Assembly: GCA_014240165.1 (NCBI GenBank)
Contig: JAAZXM010000021.1
Coordinates: 1 to 58,197, forward strand
DNA: 58,197 bases
DNA from: Myxococcales bacterium
Lineage (GTDB): Bacteria; Myxococcota_A; UBA9160; UBA4427
Direction: 5' to 3'
Within the stretch, counting starts at the first letter, position 1. Every line of letters starts with the position of its first letter. Of this stretch, positions 17,794-26,373 are shown one piece after another. A program made the position numbers and the translations under genes. The notes under the pieces are model-generated. The model made no database searches and had not been told where the DNA came from. It worked only from the letters and a program-made list of their open reading frames with translations.

Positions 17794-17893
17794 GATCCAT
17801 GCCTCGTCGGCCGGGCGAACTCGGATTCGGAGCCCGGCAACACCCTGCCCCTTTCGGCGCAAACCCCTGTTTTCTTGAGGGCGCAGGAAGCCC

Positions 17894-18970
17894 CTACGGG
17901 GCGAAGAGATCGAGTTGAGGATCTTCGCCGACGCTGCGCTGAAGGCCCGCCAGGGTCATCCCGACGCCTTTGTGGACGTCCTGCGAGCCGTTCCCGCGCA
18001 GCAACAGATCGCGGCCGATCTCGAGGATCTCCTCTGCGCTGGAAACTTGTTCCCCTAGGGTAATCGAGCGTGTCGTCGTTGCTCCCCCTGCTCCGAAGAG
18101 TCGCAGGGCGACCCGCCCCGCCCGCAGCCCTCGGCGCTCGAGTGCCGCCGACAGGGAAACCGCCAACTCTCCCAGGTGTGCGGTCAGCACAGCGAGATCG
18201 GCAGACGGCTCGTCGAAGGTTTTCTTCCGCCCGATGGATTGAGGCGTACGGGCGATCCGCACCGGGGAACGGTCCTGCCCCCGGGCCATTTCCAAAATCG
18301 TCAGACCGTGGTTGCCCAAGGCTTCCTCGAGAAGCCCCGCATCCAGGCGCGACACTTCGCCTACGGTTTGGGCGCCGAGTTCCTTCAACCGCACCGCGGT
18401 CTTCGTCCCCACTCGAGGCAGGCGTTCGACCGGGAGCGACGCAAGGAAGCCCGAGGTCTCTGCGCCGCGGAGCCGGTAGACGGTTCCTCTATCCGCCTCC
18501 TCGGCCGCCAGGCGGGCAAGAAATTTCGACGGCGCAATGCCCGCCCGCAAGGGCAGGCGCAGTTCGGTACCCGCCCGGGCCAACACCGCCCCGACGCCCT
18601 CGTCCGACGCGGCGAGTTCCCGGCGGACGTCTGCGTAGGCCGCTCCCAACCCCGCGCTTTCGACTTCGCCGAAAAAACCGCGCAGGCAGGCCACCAGGTC
18701 GCCGGACGCTTCGCGATAACGGCGCATTTCCGTGGGCACTCGGACCGCATTCGGACAGGCCTCAAGAGCCACGGCCATCGCCATGCCGTGCACGACCCCC
18801 GCGTCTCGCGCTTCTTGGCTGAGGGATTGCACCCGGCCGCTCTTGCTCGGATCGCCCCCGACAAGGACGGGAAGTCCGAGAAGCGAGGGCGCGTTTCGAC
18901 GCTCCACCTCCGCGTATAGATCAGGCACCTCGACGAAGAGAATCGCCGGTTCGGCCCCGGCCCCCTTCAC
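17894..18970 (-). CDS. Catalytically inactive Y-family polymerase-like protein (ImuB/DinB-like)
   Basis: The overall fold follows DNA polymerase IV. There is a palm/finger start (FVEVPDLYAEVE), a thumb segment GIAPSKFLARLA, a helix-hairpin-helix LPRVGTKTAVRLKELG and a little-finger entry SIGRKKTFDEPS. The catalytic acids are lost. The first aspartate is Glu14, and the canonical SIDEAYLDV reads GLGAAYADV at 107-115, so both the Asp and the Glu are gone (Gly109, Ala110). The extreme C-terminus is DPQLDLFAP, a good beta-clamp binding motif. This combination recalls ImuB, a dead Y-family adaptor for DnaE2, but no imuA or dnaE2 is nearby. GTG 18970 overlaps the acylase stop (GTGA), which fixes the start. 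The product is 358 aa. Confidence 0.85.
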   Translation of the reverse strand: MKGAGAEPAILFVEVPDLYAEVERRNAPSLLGLPVLVGGDPSKSGRVQSLSQEARDAGVVHGMAMAVALEACPNAVRVPTEMRRYREASGDLVACLRGFFGEVESAGLGAAYADVRRELAASDEGVGAVLARAGTELRLPLRAGIAPSKFLARLAAEEADRGTVYRLRGAETSGFLASLPVERLPRVGTKTAVRLKELGAQTVGEVSRLDAGLLEEALGNHGLTILEMARGQDRSPVRIARTPQSIGRKKTFDEPSADLAVLTAHLGELAVSLSAALERRGLRAGRVALRLFGAGGATTTRSITLGEQVSSAEEILEIGRDLLLRGNGSQDVHKGVGMTLAGLQRSVGEDPQLDLFAP

Positions 18971-21558
18971 GGGGCGGGCTCGAGCAGGAGCGGCGCCTGG
19001 CTCTGCTCCTCGACGTAGAGCCGACTGGTCAGCAGCAGGTTGGGGCGCGCCTCGCGCCAGCGCGCGGTTCCGTCGGAAAAATGCGGATGGCGCCAATGCT
19101 CGGACTGCCCCGGAGCCAGGGAACTGAGCAATCGGTCGGGCGCAGCCAGATCCACCGCAAGCCGATAACTCGAAGCGCTGGTCACCCCGAAGCCCTGCTG
19201 CGCCGAAGTCGAGGAAGCCAGGGTACTCGCATCCCCACCCACACCGAAGGGAGCGAGCCCGCCCTCACTTCCGGGCGCCGGCTCGATGCCCAGGAAGGGC
19301 GCGAACTCGAGTTCGTGCAATGCGCCCCAGGTCCAGTCTTGACGGCTTGGCCCCAGGCGGTGCACCAGGGTCACCCAGGTCTGGCGCAGGCTTTCGCGTA
19401 ACGCCTGGACGACCCGGCTTCGATCCGCCCACCCGGTCGCCGAGCGCTGCCGGTCAGCGGCGAGCAGAACCCGCTTCACCAGGGAACGCGGCCGCACATC
19501 GGGCAGGGCCAGGTAGCGCCGGAAGAGCGTCTCCCCCATGGCCGAGCGAAAGAAGGCCGAGAAGAGTTTACGATTCAGTACCGAGTAGGCTGCGGCGCCG
19601 GAACTGTCGAGCGCCAGGTTGCCATCCCAACGAGATAACAGGTCGGCGATCTCTTCCGCCTCGGGCGATAGGGGGCCGCCGCTTCGCGCGAGCCGAAGCA
19701 GCGCAGGAACGACTTCGTCCGCGTCACTGGCCCCGAGATCTCCCTGCAACGCCGCAGCACTCCGCAGGTCCACCCGCTTGCGGCGGGCGGCGGCGCCCGA
19801 ACCGACCGGGGCTTGGCCCTCGGCCCACTTCGCGAGGCTCCGCTCGAGCCGACGGGTCCGATCCCCCGGCCGCCAGAGCCACTCTATGCCCGATGTATTC
19901 AAACCATCTTCGATCACGCCGTCGGAAAAGATCACCCATTGGGGATCGCCGGGCGCGCCGGGGGAATTCGACGCATCGAAGCGAATCGAAGGCAATCGCT
20001 CGAAGGCAATCGGGCCACGCCAGTCGTAGATCCGCATCCGCCCCGGAACCGGCACCAGGCTCGAAGGGAGCGTGCGCTCGGGAATCCACCCGGCCAATTG
20101 AACCCCGGCATCCCCCGCCGAATCCGCGTACACCACCGCCACCACCGGTTCGTGGTGGCCCGCAAGCGCCTGCCTAAGCGCCCCGGCATCGGGCGCCCGG
20201 GCCACGGCGAGCAGAGCCGAGAGGCCGTCACCTGCGCGCTGACCTGTCCACGCCAGAGAAACCGGCGAGGCGGCCCCCGCACCCGGCGGCTCGTTTGTCG
20301 ACCCACCCGCCGGCCCAGCGCGATTCAGCAGACCCTCCACCAGGGGACCGTGGCGCGTGGAGCGAATCTGAATTTCTTCTTCGCGATATCCTGAAGCCTG
20401 GCGGATGCGAATTTTCTCCTGGCGCACTTCGAGGGGCGTCCACCGGGAGCCGTCGTGATACGTGCCCGCACTCTCGCGCACGGTTTCCGTGTAGAGATCC
20501 ACCGTCACTGCGCCGGCGGGAATCGCAGCCCATGCCAGTTCGAGATTTCGGCCGACCCAGAAAACGGGTAGACCGGGGATGGTCGCACCGACGACATTCA
20601 GATCGGGGCTGCGCAAATGGGCTTCGTAGACCAGCGCGGGTGCCGTCGCTGGAAGCTGAAGATCGGCCACGAGCATCGGAGAGCCGCTCTCGGTCAAACG
20701 GCCTGCCAACACCCAGGCCGTGCCGCCCGCGATCCGTGTCGAGCGAACCAGTTCCCGGCTGCCGATCGAAACGCCGCCCGGAAGATCGGCCCCGCCGCCA
20801 TCGCTGGGCGGAAATCCCATGCGGTCGCCGGAGACCTCGCCCAATTGACCGGCCTGCCCCGGCCGGAATGGAGCGGCCAGCGCTCCGCCCAGCACCCGGA
20901 TCAGGTCATCGAGTACGAGGCCCGTCTCCAGCAAATTGCCGCTGCTCCAGGACACCAGCTTCAACACCGCCATGGAATCGGTGGGCTCCCAATTCGAAAC
21001 CTGGTCGACGGGACCGAGCAGGCTGAGCGGCGGGTCCAGGTGCCCTGCCCTGAGCGACGCGATATGGGCGTTGACGCCCGCCGCGTAGGCGCGGAGCAAA
21101 GCCTGGGAAGCGGGAGCGAGTCGCCCGAATGAACGATCCGCAAGCCTTCCCAGCCCGAGGGTGCGCGCCAACCGGTCCGCGGGGAGCCCCTCTTCGCCGA
21201 CGACCTCGGCCGTCTGTCCCCGAGCCAGGCGGCGGAGCCAGAGCATCTGGGCCAGCCGATCCTGCGCGTGGGCAACACCGAGAGCCTGCCAGGCGTCACG
21301 CGCGTCGAGCGCCTCGATATGGGGAATGCCCCGGGCGTCTCTCAAGACCGAAACCGGACCCAAAAGACCTTCCAGAACCATTCGGCCAGACTCGGGGGGA
21401 AACGCCCTCTGAGCTCGCTGGACCGACTCCGCCGCGTGCGCGCCGAGCCAGATCAGGCTGCCCAGAACCCCGAGCGCCAGCATGCCCTTCCAGAGACCCA
21501 GGCGCCGAAAGAGCCGGGCACCGCTCGCCCAACGGCTGTGCCATGCCTCGACGCTCAT
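18967..21558 (-). CDS. Penicillin acylase family (Ntn-hydrolase S45-like) protein with altered nucleophile site
   Basis: One N-terminal hydrophobic helix (MLALGVLGSLIWLGA) would export or anchor the protein. The alpha-chain motif GIPHIEALDARDAWQALGVAHAQDRL and the beta-chain features PMLVADLQL and TRHGPLVEG are typical of penicillin/AHL acylases. At the autocleavage site family members read GSNxW, with Ser as nucleophile. Here the segment reads AGGTAW, with Gly at the serine position and Thr next. The protein may use the shifted threonine or may be inactive. I chose ATG 21558 because GAGGGG precedes it; ATG 21582 is also in frame. Its stop overlaps the polymerase-like gene (GTGA). It is divergent from pgk. 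Confidence 0.86.
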   Translation of the reverse strand: MSVEAWHSRWASGARLFRRLGLWKGMLALGVLGSLIWLGAHAAESVQRAQRAFPPESGRMVLEGLLGPVSVLRDARGIPHIEALDARDAWQALGVAHAQDRLAQMLWLRRLARGQTAEVVGEEGLPADRLARTLGLGRLADRSFGRLAPASQALLRAYAAGVNAHIASLRAGHLDPPLSLLGPVDQVSNWEPTDSMAVLKLVSWSSGNLLETGLVLDDLIRVLGGALAAPFRPGQAGQLGEVSGDRMGFPPSDGGGADLPGGVSIGSRELVRSTRIAGGTAWVLAGRLTESGSPMLVADLQLPATAPALVYEAHLRSPDLNVVGATIPGLPVFWVGRNLELAWAAIPAGAVTVDLYTETVRESAGTYHDGSRWTPLEVRQEKIRIRQASGYREEEIQIRSTRHGPLVEGLLNRAGPAGGSTNEPPGAGAASPVSLAWTGQRAGDGLSALLAVARAPDAGALRQALAGHHEPVVAVVYADSAGDAGVQLAGWIPERTLPSSLVPVPGRMRIYDWRGPIAFERLPSIRFDASNSPGAPGDPQWVIFSDGVIEDGLNTSGIEWLWRPGDRTRRLERSLAKWAEGQAPVGSGAAARRKRVDLRSAAALQGDLGASDADEVVPALLRLARSGGPLSPEAEEIADLLSRWDGNLALDSSGAAAYSVLNRKLFSAFFRSAMGETLFRRYLALPDVRPRSLVKRVLLAADRQRSATGWADRSRVVQALRESLRQTWVTLVHRLGPSRQDWTWGALHELEFAPFLGIEPAPGSEGGLAPFGVGGDASTLASSTSAQQGFGVTSASSYRLAVDLAAPDRLLSSLAPGQSEHWRHPHFSDGTARWREARPNLLLTSRLYVEEQSQAPLLLEPAP

Positions 21559-21644
21559 CCATCCCCTCAAGGCCACGGCCATCCCCCGGCCGCGCAGTGT
21601 AGCGAGCCGCCGAAGCCGGGGCGGACGCAGGAAAAAGCCGATCG

Positions 21645-21673
21645 TTGTCTATCAGTTGAGCCATCGGTAGACT
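21645..21673 (+). promoter_or_regulatory. Putative sigma-70 promoter of the pgk-tpiA-secG operon
   Basis: TTGTCT (21645-21650) and TAGACT (21668-21673) are separated by exactly 17 bases. Each matches four of six consensus positions. They lie about 65 bases upstream of the pgk start in the divergent intergenic region. Confidence 0.45.
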
Positions 21674-21739
21674 GCCGCGTCCCCGCTCATCGGCCGGCCG
21701 ACCCCGAGCCCAATCAAGCCGAATAAGAGGCGCACGCTC

Positions 21740-22936
21740 TTGGAATTGACGACCCTGGACGATTGGCTCGACTGCGGCGAGGCCCCGCCCCTCCGTGGCC
21801 ACCGGGTCTTTGTCAGGGCCGACCTCAACGTACCGCTGGAAAACGGGCGCATCGTCGACGATACGCGGCTGCGTGCGTCGGTGGGCACCCTCAAGCGGCT
21901 CTGCGCTGCCGGGGCCCGGGTGATTCTGGCCTCGCATTTGGGAAGACCGGGAGGGGAGCCGGTGCCCGCCCTCTCCCTGGCCCCCCTTGCACCTGCCCTG
22001 GCCGACCTCAGCGGGCTCCCGGTCGCCTTTTCGGATGACTGCGTGGGCGCTCCTGCCCTCGCTGCAAGCGAGGCCCTGGGCGAGGGCGAGATTCTCCTAC
22101 TCGAGAATCTCCGCTTCCACGCCGGCGAAACAAAGAACGATCCCGCCTTTGCCGAAGACCTGGCGGCGCTTGCGGACTTCTACGTCAACGATGCTTTTGG
22201 AACCGCGCACCGCGCCCACGCCTCCACGGCGGGAATCGTCGAACACGTTTCGCGTGCTGCAGCGGGTGATCTCCTCCTCTCCGAACTTCGCCATCTGGGC
22301 AGGATCCTCGAACCCGACCGTCCCCTGCTCTGCATCCTGGGCGGGGCCAAGGTTTCTGACAAACTCGGCGTTCTCCAGAACCTCGCCCAATCCGCCGACG
22401 TTCTGGCCGTCGGGGGGGCCATGGCCTACTCGTTCCTGGCCGCCCGAGGTGAAAGCGTCGGCGACTCCCTTGTCGAGGAGAACCGCTTCGAGGCCGCCCG
22501 GGCGCTACTCGATCAGGCCGAGGCGGGTGGATGTGAATTGCTGCTCCCCACGGACCACGTGGTGAGCCCATCGGCCGACGGCAGCGGGGAAAGCAAGATC
22601 GTGCACTCGATTCCAGCCGGGTGGATGGGCGTGGATATCGGCCCCGAAACCGCGAAACGCTACGCCGAGGCCACGCGCAGTGCCCGGACGATTCTCTGGA
22701 ACGGGCCGATGGGCATCTTCGAAGTGGACGCCTTCGCACACGGGACCGAACGCGTGGCTCGGGCGGTGGCCGAGGCCGAAGCCATGACGGTCATCGGGGG
22801 TGGGGATTCACTCGCAGCCATCGCCCAGTTGGGGATTGGCCACCGGATCGACCATCTTTCCACGGGCGGAGGAGCGTCTCTCGAATTTGTCCAAGGCGTC
22901 ACTCTCCCCGGCGTTGCCGCATTGGAGAAGCGATGA
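21740..22936 (+). CDS. pgk: Phosphoglycerate kinase
   Basis: The enzyme makes ATP from 1,3-bisphosphoglycerate in glycolysis. The N-domain has RADLNVPLENGRIVDDTRL (3-PG site), SHLGRPGG, LLENLRFHAGE and NDAFGTAHRAHAST. The C-domain shows LGGAKVSDKLGVL and GGGDSLAAI for nucleotide binding. At 398 aa it is full length. The start is TTG 21740 with AAGAGG at 21725-21730; a second in-frame TTG lies two codons later. The stop overlaps tpiA (ATGA), so the pair is translationally coupled. Confidence 0.97.
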   Translation: MELTTLDDWLDCGEAPPLRGHRVFVRADLNVPLENGRIVDDTRLRASVGTLKRLCAAGARVILASHLGRPGGEPVPALSLAPLAPALADLSGLPVAFSDDCVGAPALAASEALGEGEILLLENLRFHAGETKNDPAFAEDLAALADFYVNDAFGTAHRAHASTAGIVEHVSRAAAGDLLLSELRHLGRILEPDRPLLCILGGAKVSDKLGVLQNLAQSADVLAVGGAMAYSFLAARGESVGDSLVEENRFEAARALLDQAEAGGCELLLPTDHVVSPSADGSGESKIVHSIPAGWMGVDIGPETAKRYAEATRSARTILWNGPMGIFEVDAFAHGTERVARAVAEAEAMTVIGGGDSLAAIAQLGIGHRIDHLSTGGGASLEFVQGVTLPGVAALEKR

Positions 22937-23703
22937 GAAGGCCTCTGCTCGTGGCGAATTGGAAGATGAACAAAAACCGCGCCGAGGCCCGGGCCTGGGC
23001 GGAAGCCCTGGTGAACGATCTCGGCCCGGACCCGGCGGCGGAGTTGGTGGTGGCCCCCCCGTTCACCGCCCTGGAAACACTTTCCACGGCCCTCTCGGGC
23101 AGTGCGGTTCAAGTCGCGGCCCAGAACGTGGCGAGCGCCGCGGCCGGGGCCTACACGGGGGAAATCTCGGTCCCCATGCTGGCGGAGATCGGCTGCCGCT
23201 ACTGCATCGTGGGCCATAGCGAACGCCGGGCACTCTTCTCAGAAAGCGATCAAGTCGTTTCCGCCAAGGCAGCCGCCCTGCTCGAAGCCGGCCTCCGGCC
23301 CATTGTCTGCGTCGGCGAAAGCGAGGCCGAGCGAAAAGGCGGCCAAACCGCCGAGATCGTGGGCCGACAGCTCGAAACCAGCCTTCCCGCCATGGAGACT
23401 CCCGCAGCAGGCGACTTGGTGGTAGCCTACGAGCCCATCTGGGCGATCGGGACAGGGGTGACGGCGACCCCAGGGCAAGCCCAAGAGGTCCACGAATTCC
23501 TGCGCGAGGGACTCCGCAAGATCATGGGAGCCGGAGCCGAGCAGGTGCGAGTGCTCTACGGGGGTTCGGTGAATCCCGAAAATATCGAATCCCTGATGGC
23601 GCAACCCGATATCGACGGTGCGCTGATCGGGGGAGCAAGTCTGGAACCCGAAAGTTTTCGACAAATCGTTGCCAACTGCCATCTGGAGAACAGTTCATCA
23701 TGA
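22933..23703 (+). CDS. tpiA: Triosephosphate isomerase
   Basis: The enzyme interconverts dihydroxyacetone phosphate and glyceraldehyde 3-phosphate. The active-site set is intact: N and K in ANWKMNK near residue 10, the histidine in CIVGHSERR, and the glutamate in VVAYEPIWAIGTG. The phosphate loop LYGGSVNPEN is followed by GALIGGASL. The 256-aa length is normal. ATG 22933 overlaps the pgk stop, and its own stop overlaps secG; both overlaps are ATGA. Confidence 0.97.
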   Translation: MRRPLLVANWKMNKNRAEARAWAEALVNDLGPDPAAELVVAPPFTALETLSTALSGSAVQVAAQNVASAAAGAYTGEISVPMLAEIGCRYCIVGHSERRALFSESDQVVSAKAAALLEAGLRPIVCVGESEAERKGGQTAEIVGRQLETSLPAMETPAAGDLVVAYEPIWAIGTGVTATPGQAQEVHEFLREGLRKIMGAGAEQVRVLYGGSVNPENIESLMAQPDIDGALIGGASLEPESFRQIVANCHLENSSS

Positions 23704-24110
23704 CCACCATGCTTCTCGTCTTGCACTTCATGGTCTGCTTCGTGCTGATCGCCGTCGTGCTTCTCCAACGCGGCAAGGGTTCGGATCTCGGCGCTGCTCT
23801 CGGGGGTGGAGGCGCCAATACCGTTTTCGGTAGCCGGGGCGCGGGGAACTTTCTCACCAAGCTCACCACCGGGAGCGCGATCGTCTTCATGCTCACCAGT
23901 CTTTCCCTCGCCTACCTGGGAACCCAACAAGCCGACGTACAACTCTTCGACTCGTCGGAGATCGCCGGGGGTGCGAACTCCCCGGCGGCGGATGCAGCCA
24001 GTTCGGGTGAAGCCGATGCGGGCGCCCTCGAAGAAGTCGGCCTCGAGGAGATCGGCCTCGAAGAGATCGCCCCGGCTGCGACCGGCGAGGAACCGGCTCC
24101 CTCCCCCTGA
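23700..24110 (+). CDS. secG: Preprotein translocase subunit SecG
   Basis: SecG is the small SecYEG subunit in the inner membrane. The first hydrophobic helix leads to the hallmark LLQRGKGSDLGAALGGGGANTVFGSRG, reported here only as the segment near residues 21-47, and a second helix follows (AIVFMLTSLSLAYL). The tail beyond residue 80 is acidic and carries short repeats of GLEEI type, unlike the minimal SecG. The start overlaps tpiA (ATGA), and a tRNA-Leu gene follows. The tpiA-secG-tRNA-Leu order recurs widely in bacteria. Confidence 0.95.
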   Translation: MTTMLLVLHFMVCFVLIAVVLLQRGKGSDLGAALGGGGANTVFGSRGAGNFLTKLTTGSAIVFMLTSLSLAYLGTQQADVQLFDSSEIAGGANSPAADAASSGEADAGALEEVGLEEIGLEEIAPAATGEEPAPSP

Positions 24111-24193
24111 GCGATCCTATACGGAAACTGGGCGTGACGGAGACTGGGCGAGCCGGGCCGCTTTCGTTATGGTGGCCGGCTCCAATTACGGTT

Positions 24194-24280
24194 GCGGCGG
24201 TGGCGGAACTGGTAGACGCGTCAGCTTGAGGGGCTGGTGGGGGCAACCCCGTGGAGGTTCGAGTCCTCTTCGCCGCACCA
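24194..24280 (+). tRNA. tRNA-Leu (anticodon GAG)
   Basis: This 87-nt class II tRNA has the acceptor GCGGCGG paired with TCGCCGC (one G-U pair) and an encoded CCA at 24278-24280. The anticodon stem TCAGC/GCTGG encloses loop TTGAGGG with anticodon GAG at 24228-24230. The long variable arm is GTGGGGGCAACCCC-like, and the T loop is TTCGAGTC. It follows secG by 83 bases; E. coli also has tRNA-Leu(GAG) directly after secG. Confidence 0.97.
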
Positions 24281-24290
24281 TTGGGTTTTC

Positions 24291-24307
24291 CGGGCGAATT
24301 TCGCCCG
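24291..24307 (+). terminator. Possible terminator hairpin after tRNA-Leu(GAG)
   Basis: CGGGCGA and TCGCCCG form a perfect seven-base stem with loop ATT, ten bases after the tRNA. There is no T-run. More GC-rich inverted segments follow before the convergent gene, so this may be the transcript end for both strands. Confidence 0.4.
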
Positions 24308-24396
24308 TACCTCGACCGAGCGTACCGGCGGGCGCCAAGAGCCCGCGGCGGGCGCCGCACGGCGCCCGGCCGCTCTGAGAACCCGCCGCTCGGGAT

Positions 24397-24873
24397 TCAA
24401 TCGGCCAGTTGGCCAGCCTTGCGTGCGGCGTCCAAGCGCGCCTTGTTGCGCGCATCCATCTCGGCTTCGCTCAGAACCATGTCGATTTTGCGGGCAAAGC
24501 GCGCATCCGCATCGACCTCGTCGGGCACCCAGTAGATGAACAGGAACTGCCCTTTCGTGATCTCGTTGATATCCGCCCGCTTGCCGTCGAGGGTAACGCT
24601 GGTCCTCGTCAACACCGAACCCTCGGGCTTCACCTTGAACTTCGCCTTCTTTCCCACCTTGAGTTTCAAGGCCTTGTTCTTCGGCTTCTTCCCCTTCTTC
24701 TTCACTTTGACCTCGAGGGTCTTGGCCTCGGCGTCGTAGGCGATGAAGGTCGCCTCGGTCTTGATACTCCGGGTCTTCTTGGCCTGGGCGACGCCAGCGC
24801 TGAATCCCAGCAAAAGAAAAGCGGCAAGGAAGAAGACCGCTGTCATCGAAAAAATATTCGGGCGAAATCGCAT
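24397..24873 (-). CDS. Exported lysine-rich protein of unknown function
   Basis: A clear Sec signal peptide covers residues 1 to about 31, with hydrophobic core MTAVFFLAAFLLLGFSAG and cleavage after VAQA. The mature protein of about 127 aa is very basic (KVKKKGKKPKNKALK, VGKKAKFKVKPEG). It then has a beta-type segment (GQFLFIYWVPDE) and a charged C-terminal helix. The early mature part could be a small OB-like barrel, but I cannot assign a family. I chose ATG 24873 because AGGAG precedes it and it starts the signal peptide; the frame open to 25185 is spurious. It sits alone between the tRNA and the DsbA-like gene. Confidence 0.8.
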   Translation of the reverse strand: MRFRPNIFSMTAVFFLAAFLLLGFSAGVAQAKKTRSIKTEATFIAYDAEAKTLEVKVKKKGKKPKNKALKLKVGKKAKFKVKPEGSVLTRTSVTLDGKRADINEITKGQFLFIYWVPDEVDADARFARKIDMVLSEAEMDARNKARLDAARKAGQLAD

Positions 24874-25096
24874 CTTCGATAGCTCCTGTTTTCGCGCGCC
24901 TTGCCGCACCACACCGGGCCGACCCCAGCATGCGGCGAGCCCCCGCAGCATTGCACAAGCCAGACTCGCTCGGCCATGCCCGCTCGAAACCCAATCGAAT
25001 TGCTGATAGCAACAATCCCCCGGGAAGTTCCTTCTGCGCGCCCCGGGCATGCCCTCCCGGATGACGCCCACGCGCCTTGCACGCGGCGGGGCGAAA

Positions 25097-25747
25097 TCAG
25101 TTCGCAGCCGGTTCCGGGTTGGCGGCTCGCTCCAGGCTGCGATCCACCCAGCGGCGATAGAGTTCGACTGGGTGTGCGCCGACAATCACCGCCGGGTTGC
25201 CCTCCAACTGGACAGCGGGCACACCCGTCGCTCCGAGTTCGAGCGCCTCGCGATGGTCGCCCAGGACTTCATCGAGTAGCGCCGGCTCCCGGGAAACCTC
25301 GAAGGCGTCTTTGGGGAGTGCCAACTCATCCCAGAGCGAGCGCAGGGTTTCGCTGGAACTGATATCCCGGTTCTGACTGAAATACGCGCGCATCAATCGC
25401 TCGTGCATCGCGCGAAATGACTCCGGGCTCACCCGGGCCGCGGCCTTGCTGACGAGATGCGCGGGGACGCTATGACTCGGCGGGCCCTCGTCGCTCGACC
25501 AGACCTGAAAATCCCCGCTCGGGCTTTCCGAGGCCGGCCGCCTCCACGATTCCGTATAGCGACGAAATTTTTCGAGAGCAGCTTTCGGATCGGAATGCTC
25601 GCGGCGCTCGGGCCGGAGGAGGTAACTGCGCCACTCCAACTCGACGGCCCCGGCGTATTCGGCCTCGATCTCCCTCAGGCGTACCGAAGCGTTATAGCAC
25701 CAGGGACAGAGATAATCCGAGTAGACGACGAAGCGGATCGATGTCAT
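25097..25747 (-). CDS. DsbA-family (FrnE-like) thioredoxin-fold oxidoreductase
   Basis: The N-terminus MTSIRFVVYSDYLCPWCYN places a CPWC redox pair at residues 14-17. A helical insertion follows, and then the cis-proline region TGVPAVQLEGNPAVIVGAHP, as in 2-hydroxychromene-2-carboxylate isomerase/FrnE proteins. There is no signal peptide, so it is cytoplasmic, unlike true DsbA. ATG 25747 overlaps the stop of the flavin reductase-like gene (ATGA), which fixes the start and couples the two. The pairing suggests a role in thiol or flavin redox chemistry, but the substrate is unknown. Confidence 0.9.
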   Translation of the reverse strand: MTSIRFVVYSDYLCPWCYNASVRLREIEAEYAGAVELEWRSYLLRPERREHSDPKAALEKFRRYTESWRRPASESPSGDFQVWSSDEGPPSHSVPAHLVSKAAARVSPESFRAMHERLMRAYFSQNRDISSSETLRSLWDELALPKDAFEVSREPALLDEVLGDHREALELGATGVPAVQLEGNPAVIVGAHPVELYRRWVDRSLERAANPEPAAN

Positions 25748-26244
25748 GGGCCAGACCCATCGGCCTTGGCCTCCAACGCCCGGTAGGAGGCGTTCCAATA
25801 GACCAGGGGATCGCCCTCATGGAACCGAACGGCTTCGATCAAACCGACATAAATCAAGTGATCCCCGGCTTCATGGGTCGCGTGAAGGCTGCAATCAAGG
25901 TTCGCGATCGCGCCTCGGATCAGGGGCGCGCCGGTTTCGGCCATCTCGTAGTCCAGGCCCTCGAAGCGAACATGCTCGAGTTTCTTTGACGCAAAGCGAT
26001 TCGAAAGTTCCTGTTGCGACGCAGCGAGAATATTCACTCCGAAGCATTTTCCCTCGGCGATCATCCCCGTCGTGATGGACTCGCGATGGCAGAGAATCAC
26101 GGCCAGGGGCGGCGAGAGCGATGCGCCGGTGAAATCGGAAACCGTCATACCATGGACATCGTCCCCGGAACGGCTGGTCACGATGGTGACGCCACTGGGC
26201 CACGCCCCCATGGAGCGCTTGAACTCTTCCTCACCAATCGGCAT
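25744..26244 (-). CDS. Flavin reductase-like domain protein
   Basis: The 166-aa protein matches the FMN-binding split-barrel reductase family (HpaC/ActVB-like). Its start FKRSMGAWPSGVTIVTSR and the block GMTVSDFTGASLSPPLAVIL are typical. GKCFGVNILAASQQELSNRF and a late HLIYVGLIEAV strand complete the barrel. Such proteins reduce flavin with NAD(P)H for a partner monooxygenase or bind flavin structurally; no monooxygenase is adjacent. ATG 26244 has GGAGAG upstream and starts the conserved domain. The frame extends to 26346 without support. It overlaps the DsbA-like gene downstream (ATGA). Confidence 0.9.
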   Translation of the reverse strand: MPIGEEEFKRSMGAWPSGVTIVTSRSGDDVHGMTVSDFTGASLSPPLAVILCHRESITTGMIAEGKCFGVNILAASQQELSNRFASKKLEHVRFEGLDYEMAETGAPLIRGAIANLDCSLHATHEAGDHLIYVGLIEAVRFHEGDPLVYWNASYRALEAKADGSGP

Positions 26245-26373
26245 CACGGCTCTCCAGCGCGACCCGAACAAAAAGCGGCCCGCAAGGCGAACAAACATCG
26301 ACCAATTCTCGGGGGAGTGCCAGCCCGACCATTCGAGCGCTGGCAAAACCCGGCTTGCCAGCGAAAGGACCCA

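Noticed and set aside
18971..19096. 42-residue upstream extension of the polymerase-like frame
   Set aside because: It overlaps the acylase 3' end by over 120 bases, while GTG 18970 gives a precise GTGA overlap.
24874..25185. Extended N-terminus of the exported lysine-rich protein
   Set aside because: The signal peptide and a good ribosome site start at 24873.
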